Assembly (NCBI GenBank): GCA_039654915.1
Contig: CM077596.1
Span: 71,735,751 to 71,799,750, forward strand
Reading direction: 5' to 3'
DNA: 64,000 bases
From: Aquilaria yunnanensis
Lineage: Eukaryota > Streptophyta > Magnoliopsida > Malvales > Thymelaeaceae
Shown: piece by piece, positions 24,086 through 32,988 of the stretch
How positions within the stretch are numbered: the first letter of the stretch is position 1
Layout of the letters: every line of letters begins with the position of its first letter
Notes under the pieces: model-generated
The model's database searches: none
Seen by the model: the letters and a program-made list of their open reading frames with translations, nothing else
What the model was told of the DNA's origin: nothing
Translations under genes and position numbers: made by a program

Positions 24086-24634
24086 ATGGATTCTACTCTT
24101 TCTGCACTGCGAAAATACTTTCCTTCCCTTCCAATAAAAGTCCTTAAAAAGATCTACCTGGCTAGATGTGAAAGAATCAGAGTTTTTACACGCAAAGGCA
24201 TTCCCGATAATGTGCAGTGGATAATTGAAGCTAAGGTCCGTTTGGCGGGTGAAGTTCCAGATGCATTTATGCCCCGCATGCCCGGTTTAGGTAAAAGCCG
24301 TTATGCCAAAAGGCGAAGAGCAAAGAGACTAGGCGTGTGTTATAAATGTGGGCGATGGAATTGTATTACTAAATGTCGCTCTTTAGGATACATCTCCATA
24401 AATCGTGAAGATAAAAGAAAATTCATTAAGAATGGCCTGCGTAAGGAATCTCTGGAAGATATCCGAGAGACTCTTGAAACGCATTCTTGTGGAAAAGTGC
24501 AAGGTGAAATTATCAGTTTATGGAGGACTTACCATAAAGAACGAAACCGTTACAGTCTTGGGAATGTGATTTTAAACGACCCTGTTTGTCAGTTTGTAAG
24601 GAAACTGGATGGGAAGCAAATCCCCGACTTATAG
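24086..24634 (+). CDS. Cargo gene B: 182-residue basic Cys-cluster protein, paralogue of A and C
   Basis: An intact frame of exactly the same length as A and C. It has the same layout: helix-like N-terminus, basic motif GKSRYAKRRRAKRLG (69-83), C85-x2-C88-x4-C93-x3-C97, then RKFIKNGLRKESLEDI and HSCGKVQ. It has the most arginine-rich basic patch of the three. It lies 289 bp after A with its own TATA box and a CT-rich 5' leader ending CTCATCA before ATGG. The paralogues differ at many residues while keeping all four clustered Cys, C28, C135 and C168, which suggests coding constraint. Function is inferred from the viral NABP-like layout. Confidence 0.7.
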   Translation: MDSTLSALRKYFPSLPIKVLKKIYLARCERIRVFTRKGIPDNVQWIIEAKVRLAGEVPDAFMPRMPGLGKSRYAKRRRAKRLGVCYKCGRWNCITKCRSLGYISINREDKRKFIKNGLRKESLEDIRETLETHSCGKVQGEIISLWRTYHKERNRYSLGNVILNDPVCQFVRKLDGKQIPDL

Positions 24635-24784
24635 AAGGCATTGAAGCCATTACTGGACATAAATCAGTGGAAGATGAGAGCCACGGTCATGATTCCTGTA
24701 CATATAAGCTGTCATTTGTCTTTTCTTTTGACAATAATGTACTTGCTTCTGTAAGTGTAATTAACGCATTATCCCTTTCATCAC

Positions 24785-24792
24785 TATAAATA
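24785..24792 (+). promoter_or_regulatory. TATA box of cargo gene C
   Basis: TATAAATA in the context TATCCCTTTCATCACTATAA, 66 bp upstream of the preferred ATG at 24851. The upstream block is shared with gene B. Confidence 0.65.
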
Positions 24793-24850
24793 TGTGTTAG
24801 TTATTTTCGTTTCCTACAATCACTAATTTCTTTCTTTGCCTCCTTCATCA

Positions 24851-25399
24851 ATGGAGTCTTCTCTTTCCGCCCTACGAAAGTATTTTCCTTCCTTCCCAAT
24901 AAATGTTCTTAAAAAGATTTATCAAGCTAGATGTGAACGATTCAGAGTATTTATGCACAAAGGCATTCCTGATAATGTGCGGTGGCTAATTGAAGCTAAG
25001 GTTCGTTCAGCTGGTGAAGTTCCAGAAGCGTTCTTTCCCCGTATGCCCGGCTTTGGTAAAAGCGCTTATGCCAAAAAAAGAAGAGCAAAGAGGCTAGGCG
25101 TTTGTCATAATTGTGGATGGTGGATTTGCGGCAATAAATGTCGTTCTCCAGGAGTGATCACCAGAAATCGTAATGATAGAATAAGATTCATTAAGAATGG
25201 CTTGCGTAAGGAATCTCTAGAAGATATTCGAGAGGTTCTTGAAGCGCATTCTTGTGGAATAGTGCAATTTGAGGTTGTTGGATTATGGATAATTTTCCAA
25301 AAAGAACAAGATCGTTACAGTCTTGGGAATCTGACTCTAAACGACCCTGTTTGCCAGTTTGTGAGAAAGCTAGATGAGATGCAAATCACCGATTCATAG
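24851..25399 (+). CDS. Cargo gene C: 182-residue basic Cys-cluster protein, paralogue of A and B
   Basis: The start at 24851 is chosen over the in-frame ATG at 24836 because it aligns with the starts of A and B (ALRKYFPS follows in each) and gives the same 182-residue length. The basic motif is GKSAYAKKRRAKRLG; the Cys cluster is C85-x2-C88-x4-C93-x3-C97, with Asn before the second Cys. The C-terminus keeps RFIKNGLRKESLEDI and NDPVCQFVRKLD. The A-B-C array looks like tandem duplication of a gene-plus-promoter unit of about 800 bp. It is followed by five copies of a promoter-like module leading to the LOG gene. Confidence 0.7.
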   Translation: MESSLSALRKYFPSFPINVLKKIYQARCERFRVFMHKGIPDNVRWLIEAKVRSAGEVPEAFFPRMPGFGKSAYAKKRRAKRLGVCHNCGWWICGNKCRSPGVITRNRNDRIRFIKNGLRKESLEDIREVLEAHSCGIVQFEVVGLWIIFQKEQDRYSLGNLTLNDPVCQFVRKLDEMQITDS

Positions 25400-25444
25400 A
25401 AAGCATTAAAGCCATTACTGGACACAAAGCCATTGGAAGACGAG

Positions 25445-25830
25445 GATCAAAGTCACGATTACTGTACGTGCTAGCTGTCGCTTTTGAAATTTTCCTCCCC
25501 TTTTGGTAATAATGTATTCACTCCTAACGTGAACCAAAGTCACGATTACTGTACATGCTAGCTGTCGCTTTTGAAATTATCCTCCCAATAATGTACCCAC
25601 TCCTGACATGAGATACAGTTATGATTACTGTATATAGCTGCCACTTTTTAAAATTTTCCTTCTCTTTCAACAATCACGTACCTACTCCTGACGTAAGCTA
25701 CAGTAGTGACTACTGTACATGCTAGCAGCTATTTTAAAAATTTTCCTCCTCTTTTAATGATAGTGTACCCATACCTGACCAAAGTCATACTCGTGACTAC
25801 TGTGAATAGCTGGCAATAATGTATCCATTC
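25445..25830 (+). promoter_or_regulatory. Five-unit 80-bp array upstream of the LOG gene
   Basis: Units start near 25449, 25534, 25613, 25698 and 25780 (the last truncated). Each has GATTACTGTACATGCTAGCT or a variant, a TTTTGAAATTTTCCTCC-like block, AATAATGTACCC and CTCCTGACG. Single copies of the same module follow genes A and B and so precede genes B and C. TGACG cores (as-1-like) and repeated TTACTGTAC elements make an enhancer role plausible. Element 2 keeps about four units at 46500-46770. Confidence 0.65.
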
Positions 25831-25865
25831 TTGAAAATAAAATTATTGCCTTATCTCTTCATCTC

Positions 25866-25873
25866 TATAAATA
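25866..25873 (+). promoter_or_regulatory. TATA box of the LOG cargo gene
   Basis: TATAAATA, 40 bp before the ATG at 25906, in the context TTATCTCTTCATCTCTATAA. This is the same core as before genes B and C. Its position argues against the upstream in-frame ATG at 25819. Confidence 0.7.
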
Positions 25874-25905
25874 TATCCTCTTTTCTCACAAGGGTAAGGA
25901 TAGGA

Positions 25906-26535
25906 ATGGAGAAAACCCCAACTCGTAAATCCCGAAGTATTTGTGTATTTTCTGGGGCTTTTCCTGGAAAAGATGAAGAGTATTTAAAAGCAGCCAACCA
26001 TTTGGGAAGAGTATTAGCTGAGCGAAAAATACATTTAGTTTATGGAGGAGGTAGTGTCGGATTAATGGGAGGTGTAGCATCAGCAGCATCTCTAGGAGGA
26101 AGTCAAGTTCTGAGTATTATCCCTGGACCTCTGAAATTTATTTCTGGGGGCACGATTGGAGAAGAATTAGTGGTTAAAAATTTACAAGAGCGTGTGTTAC
26201 AAATGCTTTTAAATGCTGATGCTTTTATCGCTCTACCAGGTGGTTTTGGCACATTGGGAGAAGTCTTTCAAATTGCTTCCATGGCCCAACTTAATTTGCA
26301 TAAGAAACCCATTGGGCTTTTGAATGTTAACAATTTCTTTACAGGTCTGATAGCTTTTATGGATTATGCTATGCAGAAGAATTTCATATCAAGAGTGGCA
26401 CGGCGAATCATAATATCCGCAACAACTGCTGAAGAATTGCTAGATAAAATACAAGCTTTTGTTCCTGAACCAGATCCAGCAATGATTCAGATAGACTGGA
26501 CACGACAGTCTTTCCCGACCAGTTCACTCCCATAA
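25906..26535 (+). CDS. LOG-type cytokinin riboside 5'-monophosphate phosphoribohydrolase, intronless cargo copy
   Basis: A 209-residue intact frame, the usual size of plant LONELY GUY proteins. LOG enzymes remove ribose 5-phosphate from cytokinin nucleotides to release active free-base cytokinin, in cytosol and nucleus. Visible motifs: SICVFSGAFPGK at 11-22, LVYGGGSVGLMG at 44-55, GTIGEE at 82-87, the conserved Arg at 96, and PGGFGTLGE at 111-119, which keeps the PGGxGTxxE signature with Glu119. KKPIGLLNV follows. The Lys usually next to the Arg is Val here. Host LOG genes have several introns, so an intronless copy points to capture through RNA or long residence in a retroelement. ATG 25906 is chosen because a TATA box lies just upstream. 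The divergence from ordinary plant LOG sequences is considerable, so activity is likely but not certain. Confidence 0.88.
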   Translation: MEKTPTRKSRSICVFSGAFPGKDEEYLKAANHLGRVLAERKIHLVYGGGSVGLMGGVASAASLGGSQVLSIIPGPLKFISGGTIGEELVVKNLQERVLQMLLNADAFIALPGGFGTLGEVFQIASMAQLNLHKKPIGLLNVNNFFTGLIAFMDYAMQKNFISRVARRIIISATTAEELLDKIQAFVPEPDPAMIQIDWTRQSFPTSSLP

Positions 26536-27080
26536 TGGTCCTCTACTCACCCTGTTGAAGTATTGTGGAAGAAAGAAGCGATCTGATCCGTTTTTCTTGT
26601 CCTTTAGTTTTATTATCAGCATTTTCTTTCGCGTTTCAGTTTTTCTTTTCAGGGAATTTCTTTTTATAAGATAGTTTCGTCCATGCTGATATTAAAACCA
26701 TGCGACAATGCCTTTAGGTTGGAATGGCTGAGTAAAGAGTAATTTTTGTTACTCTTGAGACGCATCCTATTAGGTCTACTAGGCATAACATTTTGGGGTA
26801 GTTAAGCTTTAACCTTATTCGGATGACATATCTCACAAGGGAATCTATATTTACTGAAGAAAATATTAGATGAACCTTGAATATTGATTCCAAACATCCG
26901 TTCCCTTTACATAATTTGTCAGTGTTATTGTCATCATCAAGATTCACTCATTTTATCGAAGCCTAATTCTTTGCGCTCGCCTATTATGAAAATTCACACT
27001 TTCGAAGAAAATTATTCCAATTTCAATTGCTTTCATATAAATTTTGCTCGAGGTCCTAAGGAAAACTCCTTAGCCTCAAA
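26536..27080 (+). other. Non-coding 3' region after the LOG gene
   Basis: Presumably the 3' untranslated and polyadenylation region of the LOG transcript. A small hairpin AAGAGTAA...TTACTCTT lies at about 26735-26756. The segment is closely conserved in element 2 (about 45240-45770). Confidence 0.5.
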
Positions 27081-27089
27081 ATCAATTTT

Positions 27090-28965
27090 CATCATCAGGG
27101 TTTTAAGGATGGAACCTTTGCCTCGAAAAGAATCAATTTTCATCATCGGGGTTTTAAGGATGGAACCTTTGCCTCGAAAACAATCAATTTTCATCATCGG
27201 GGTTTTAAGGATGGAACCTTTGCCTTGAAAACAACCAATTTTCATCATCGGGGTTTTAAGGATGGAACCTTTGCCTCGAGATCAATCAATCAATCTGGGG
27301 TTTTAAGGATGGAGCCTTTGCCTCAAGATCAATTATCAATCCGAGGTTTTAAGGATGGAACCTTTGCCTCGAAAACAATCAATTATCAATCCGAGGTTTT
27401 AAGGATGGAACCTTTGCCTCGAACTCAATCAATCGTCGAGGTTTTAAGGATGGAACCTTTGCCTCGACATCAATTAATCAATCCGGGGTTTTAAGGATAG
27501 AACCTTTGCCTCGAGATCAATCAATCAATCCGGGGTTTTAAGGATGGAACCTTTGCCTTGAGATCAATTATCAATCCGATGTTTTAAGGATGGAACCTTT
27601 ACCTCGACATCAATCAATCAATTCGAGGTTTTAAGGATGGAACCTTTGCCTCGACATCAATCAATCAATCCGGGGTTTTAAGGATGGAACCTTTGCCTCG
27701 AGATCAATCAATCAATCCGAGGTTTTAAGGATAGAACCTTTGCCTCGAGATCAATCAATCAATCCGGGGTTTTAAGGATGGAACCTTTGCCTCGAGATCA
27801 ATTATCAATCCGAGGTTTTAAGGATGAAACCTTTGCCTCGACATCAATCAATCAATTCGAGGTTTTAAGGATGGAACCTTTGCCTCGAGATCAATCAATC
27901 AATCCGAGGTTTTAAGGATAGAACCTTTGCCTCGAGATCAATCAATCAATCCGGGGTTTTAAGGATGGAACCTTTGCCTCGAGATCAATCAATCAATCCG
28001 AGGTTTTAAGGATAGAACCTTTGCCTCGAGATCAATCAATCAATCCAGGGTTTTAAGGATGGAACCTTTGCCTCGAAAACAATCAATTATCAATCCGAGG
28101 TTTTAAGGATGGAACCTTTGCCTCGAACTCAATCAATCGTCGAGGTTTTAAGGATGGAACCTTTGCCTCGACATCAATTAATCAATCCGGGGTTTTAAGG
28201 ATAGAACCTTTGCCTCGAGATCAATCAATCAATCCGGGGTTTTAAGGATGGAACCTTTGCCTCGAGATCAATTATCAATCCGAGGTTTTAAGGATGGAAC
28301 CTTTACCTCGACATCAATCAATCAATTCGAGGTTTTAAGGATGGAACCTTTGCCTCGACATCAATCAATCAATCCGGGGTTTTAAGGATGGAACCTTTGC
28401 CTCGAGATCAATCAATCAATCCGAGGTTTTAAGGATAGAACCTTTGCCTCGAGATCAATCAATCAATCCGGGGTTTTAAGGATGGAACCTTTGCCTCGAG
28501 ATCAATTATCAATCCGAGGTTTTAAGGATGGAACCTTTGCCTCGACATCAATCAATCAATTCGAGGTTTTAAGGATGGAACCTTTGCCTCGACATCAATC
28601 AATCAATCCGAGGTTTTAAGGATAGAACCTTTGCCTCGAGATCAATCAATCAATCCAGGGTTTTAAGGATGGAACCTTTGCCTCGAGATCAATCAATCAA
28701 TCCGAGGTTTTAAGGATAGAACCTTTGCCTCAAGATCAATCAATCAATCCAGGGTTTTAAGGATGGAACCTTTGCCTCGAGATCAATTATCAATCCGAAG
28801 TTTTAAGGATGGAACCTTTGCCTCGACATCAATCAATCAATTCGAGGTTTTAAGGATGGAACCTTTGCCTCGACATCAATCAATCAATCCGGGGTTTTAA
28901 GGATGGAACCTTTGCCTCGAGATCAATCAATCAATCCGAGGTTTTAAGGATGGAACCTTTGCCTC
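27090..28965 (+). repeat. Hairpin minisatellite, about 40 units of 46-60 bp
   Basis: The unit core reads CGAGGTTTTAAGGATGGAAC followed by CTTTGCCTCG, joined by (ATCA)n-like spacers. Each core folds on itself: CGAGG pairs with CCTCG and AAGG with CCTT. I count about 40 occurrences of TTTTAAGGAT. Spacers vary among AGATCAATCAATCAATC, AAAACAATCAATTATC and ACATCAATCAATC in a higher-order pattern. Tandem repeats before the 3' LTR are typical of Tat/Ogre elements. Element 2 has only about 17 copies. Confidence 0.92.
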
Positions 28966-29220
28966 GAAAACAAATAATCAATCAATCAGTCCATCTTACA
29001 ACGATAGGAGCTTTCCTATCGTTAGAGGTTCTAAGGACATTTCCTTAACCTAAAACAAACAATCAATCCATCAGTCCATCTTACAACGATAGGAGCTTTC
29101 CTATCGTTAGAGGTTCTAAGGACCTTTCCTTAACCTCAAACAAATAATCAATCAATCAGTCCATCTTACAACAATAGGAGCTTTCCTATCGTTAGAGGTT
29201 TTAAGGACCTTTCCTTAAAC
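28966..29220 (+). repeat. Second hairpin repeat class, three units of about 82 bp
   Basis: Units contain AACGATAGGAGCTTTCCTAT followed by CGTT, a near-perfect 9-bp-stem hairpin, plus GAGGTTCTAAGGAC...TCCTTAACCTC, a second foldback. In element 2 this class is expanded to about 12 units (43490-44390), the reverse of the trend in the first class. Confidence 0.85.
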
Positions 29221-29315
29221 CTTACTGTTTGGGCGGCGAGAACATTCTCAATGCCTACCTAAGCCGGACGAAATTTGGTAACGACTTTGCATACATCATG
29301 TCCCATGAAGCATGC

Positions 29316-29328
29316 AAAGGGGGGCAGC
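29316..29328 (+). other. Polypurine tract of element 1
   Basis: AAAGGGGGGCAGC immediately precedes the 3' LTR (TGTTGACAC). It primes plus-strand DNA synthesis. The identical tract is in element 2 at 43390-43402 (-). It sits in the loop of a conserved stem formed by 29264-29278 and 29337-29351. Confidence 0.85.
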
Positions 29329-31935
29329 TGTTGACACCCAATTTCGTCCGGGTGTTTTAAAATTTTGAAAAAAATTTTATTAAAAAAAATTAATTTAAAA
29401 AAGAAAATATATTACTATTATTATTAAAAAAAATTTAATTAGTTTAAAATATATTTTTGTTTTGTGAAAATTTGATTTAAAATGATATATGTGTGAATAT
29501 GTGTATGTTTGAAATAAAATAAAATTTCATGAAAAAAATGACAAAAAATTAAAAGTTTGAGGTAAAAATGACAAAATTGAGAAGTTTCGAAAAAAATTGA
29601 CAAATTCTAAAAGTTCCAGGAGCATTTGGTAGTTTGTCACATAAAATTTTGAGCCTGCCGACGTTTTTGGCTCAAATTGACAGAAAACGACAAAATTGTC
29701 AAAATCAGAAGCTTCAGGAACTTATCCTGAGGCTGAGAGACGTAAAGGACTAAAATTGTCATTTTACCAATTTAAGAGATAAGTTTGAAATTTTTTATTA
29801 ATTTATCCATCAACAGTTCAGCTAAACTTCCTCTATAAATAGCCCCCCAAATTTTGTGCTAAACACAGAGAAAAATAGAAAGAAAAGCTTAGAGCTCCGT
29901 TTTTAAAATAGAAAAAATTACAGCCTTAGTCCCTAGCTCTCCTTCCTTTCCTCAGAAAATCTCAAAACTTTTCATTTTGACGATTAAGCCATCTTCTTCA
30001 CCCCCCGCGCGCCCTCTGTTTCCATTTCTCAGAATTCAGAATTTAAAATCAAGGGTACAACTCTCATTTAATCCTTCATCTTTTCAATTTCTTTCACTTT
30101 GGTCACTAACTTTGTATTTTATTCTTGCAGAATTAATTACTAACCCTTTTAATTTTTACTTGTTTGTTTATTATTTGTTTATTACTAACCCCTTTTTTTA
30201 TTGTTGTTATTAACTTACTAACAACTAACTTTTAATACTATTATTGTTACTAACCTTTTAATTTTTGCATTATTACTAACTTTTATAATTGTTGTTAACA
30301 ATTAATTAACTTTTATTATTGTTGTTAATTAATTAATTTAATTAACTTGGCTAACTTTTATTATTGTTGTTAATTAATTAATTTAATTAACTTGGCTAGC
30401 TTTTTATTATTTTTGTTAATTAATTAATTTAATTAATTTGGCTAACTTTTTATTTATTGTTGTTAATTAATTTAATTAATTTGGCTAACTTTTTATTTAT
30501 TGTTGTTAATTAATTTGGCTAACTTTTTATTATTGTTGTTAATTAATTAATTTAATTAACTTGGCTAACTTTTTACTGTTGTTAATTAATTAATTTAATT
30601 AACTTGGCTAACTTTTTATTATTGTGGTTAATTAATTAATTTAATTAACTTGACTAACTTTTTATTATTGTTGTTTAACAATTAATTTAATTAACTTTGC
30701 TAACATTTATTATTATTTTTAAAGTGGATGGCCAAAAAGCCCCACTTTATTATTATTAATTTTTTTTCTTTATATAATTTTTTTATTTAATTCACCTTTA
30801 CCTTTTACTAATTAATAAATAAATGAAAATTAAAAGAAGATTATTTTGTAATTAATTATTAAGGCTAATAAAAATTATTTTTAAAAAAGCCAATTATTTT
30901 TATTTTTATATACATGTTTTTAATTCTTTAAAGATAACAAAAAGTTAAAATTAATTTTAATAGTTATTTTTATCCAGTAAAAATAATAAAAAAATAAAAA
31001 TAAAACCTGTTTAAAAAAATACATGAAAATTAAGACTTTATATTTTACTGATTTATTTAAAATATAACTTTTAAATCCACTAAACTAATAAATATTTTTC
31101 ATTAAACAAGAAAACAAAAAAGAAAATTAAAACAAGATAAGAAAAAGATAAGAAAGATAAGAAAAAGATAATAAAGATAAGAAAGATAAGATAAGATAAG
31201 AAAGATAAGAAGGAAAAGAAAGAAAAGAAAGAAAAATATAGAAAATAAAAATTTTTAGATTATTAATGAATCTAAAAATTCTATAACAAAAAGAATTACG
31301 AATTAGTAATTAAACTAATAATTAATTCCATAAAAATAAGAATTAAATAATTAACTATAAATTAAATCAACTTACATATCCGGATGATCCGTCAGGATCT
31401 GCGGTTTAAAAAAAAATATCACCCTTTTAATTAAATAAATTAAATAAAAAAAAAGATAAAAATCCATATTTACAATATGGATTAAATTATTTAAAATTTC
31501 ATCAAATTCCGTGTCCGGGTGACTCGGCAGAGTCCATGGTTCGGAATTAAAACTTCCGTGTCCGGGTGACTCGGCAGAGTCTATGGTTCGGAATTGAAAC
31601 TTCCGTGTCCGGGTGACTCGGCAGAGTCCATGGTTCGGAAGTATCAAATTTTATACAAATTAATTACCAAAGACTTTTAAAAGTACAAATTAACTTAAAA
31701 ATCCACATTTCGACTAATTCAGTTAAAATTTCTAAGTTAACTGAAAATTATTTAAAAGCAAAGTAAAACAAAATTAAAATCAACTAAGGTGCCAATTTTG
31801 GGCGCTATAACAATATTGTTTTAGCGTAACCGTACTCCCGATCCCCGAACTCTCGCAGACCAATTTTAAGGTGACCAATCGACCTAAGAAAACTGATTGG
31901 TGGCGACTCCAGAAAACGGCCCGCACGTTGCCACA
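29329..31935 (+). repeat. 3' LTR of element 1
   Basis: 2607 bp, almost identical to the 5' LTR. Visible differences are two near its start, one at about 30803, and one A-run length change near 31450. It ends GTTGCCACA followed by the target duplication ATATG. Confidence 0.93.
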
Positions 31936-31940
31936 ATATG

Positions 31941-32988
31941 AAAACTTGTCAGGAACAATTATAAGATATTTGTCACTGATCATATAAAAAATTTATGTTT
32001 TTCATTACCTAAACCTAGTTATTATATATATATATATATAAGAGAGCCCATTTGAGGGAGAGAGAGAGAGAGCCCATTTTTTAAAAAAATATTAGATCTG
32101 TCACTTGTTCGAGAGCCCCTCCAAGGCGCTACCCAAAGTGTTTACTTGACTCACTATGGGCCAATCAGGTACAAATTTGAGAAGCGATTTTGGTTTAGAA
32201 ACTAACAGGCTATAAGCACTTTGCAGTGAACACTTAGGTAAGCGCCTTTGAGGATTAATAAGCACTGCTAAATTTGTATCTGATCAGGTGCAAAATAAGC
32301 GTATTGCCCTAAGCCGTAGCTCCAGCTGCACCACTCTCCACCTTGTGAGGCGAAATTGAAGGATTAAATAGTTTATTGTTTTACTTTTTTTTTTTTAAGA
32401 GAAAAGAGGAACTGATTGTTAATGTGGAACATACAAACAGGAGCCCTTAATGAAGGAGTTCTTTTTCTAAAAAGAAAAAAGCTGCTCAATTTAACAGATA
32501 ATTAATAGCTCTTCCAAGTTACAATTACAAAGCCATATCAAATGACACCAACGACTGCTAAGCAGTCTAATTGGACTACGCTTTCCAGATAAGAACCTGA
32601 GAGCCTTAATTGCTCAAATGGATTGAAATTGAGGAGCAATATGCACCAATGACAAAATCCAATCAGTTCACTCGAAAGCTTCACATGGACCAAGATCATA
32701 GAGCCAACTGGATTTGGGGGAACAGAATGAGCTGTGCACCATAATTTCCATTACCTTCATTTGTCCCTACCTTCATTAATCCAACAATTACCCCGGCCAC
32801 CCTCTCTTTTTGAAATAAACTAATCTTCGACCCATGTGCTTTTTCCAAATTTCAACAATTTCACCGCATCACATACCCCACCTCTCGAGTCACATGATGA
32901 CGCCCTCTTCTCAGTTCTCACCGACCCCCTTTCTTTATGTGCTCCTACGATTACGAAGCCTCCCTCCCACCATTCTTTCGTTGCAAAA
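31941..32988. other. Intergenic DNA and 5' region of the acid phosphatase
   Basis: A (TA)n run at about 32020-32040 and a short GA run at about 32056-32072. The rest lacks coding signals and presumably includes the acid phosphatase promoter; no clear TATA box is visible. Confidence 0.45.

Larger units (their letters stand above)
14177..31935 (+). mobile_element. Element 1: complete 17.8-kb non-autonomous Ogre/Tat-like LTR retrotransposon with gene cargo
   Basis: Two LTRs (14177-16784 and 29329-31935) with TG...CA ends are flanked by the perfect target duplication ATATG (14172-14176 and 31936-31940). Internal order: PBS, leader with hairpin and repeats, gag-protease frame, long non-coding stretch, three tandem Cys-cluster genes, a LOG gene, a large hairpin-forming tandem array, and the polypurine tract. 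No reverse transcriptase, RNase H or integrase motif is visible in any frame, so it must use enzymes supplied in trans. The large size, gag zinc knuckles, PBS type and pre-3'LTR minisatellite fit the Tat/Ogre lineage of Ty3/gypsy. By eye the two LTRs differ by about three substitutions and one A-run length change in 2.6 kb, so the insertion is very recent. All four cargo genes are intact. Confidence 0.93.

Noticed and set aside
25906..26535. Agrobacterium T-DNA origin for the cytokinin gene
   Set aside because: The gene is LOG type, not isopentenyltransferase; it has plant-like TATA promoter sequence and lies within a plant retrotransposon with clean ends. No T-DNA border or opine gene is seen.
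27033..27494. Open frames on both strands reading repeated GVLRMEPLPRK or MMKIGCFQGKG
   Set aside because: They are translations of the tandem repeat; frame persistence follows from unit lengths, and the array varies freely between the two elements.
27090..28965. Regular repeat-spacer array resembling CRISPR
   Set aside because: Spacers are low-complexity ATCA variants, not unique, and the array sits inside a plant LTR retrotransposon next to the PPT; it is a minisatellite.
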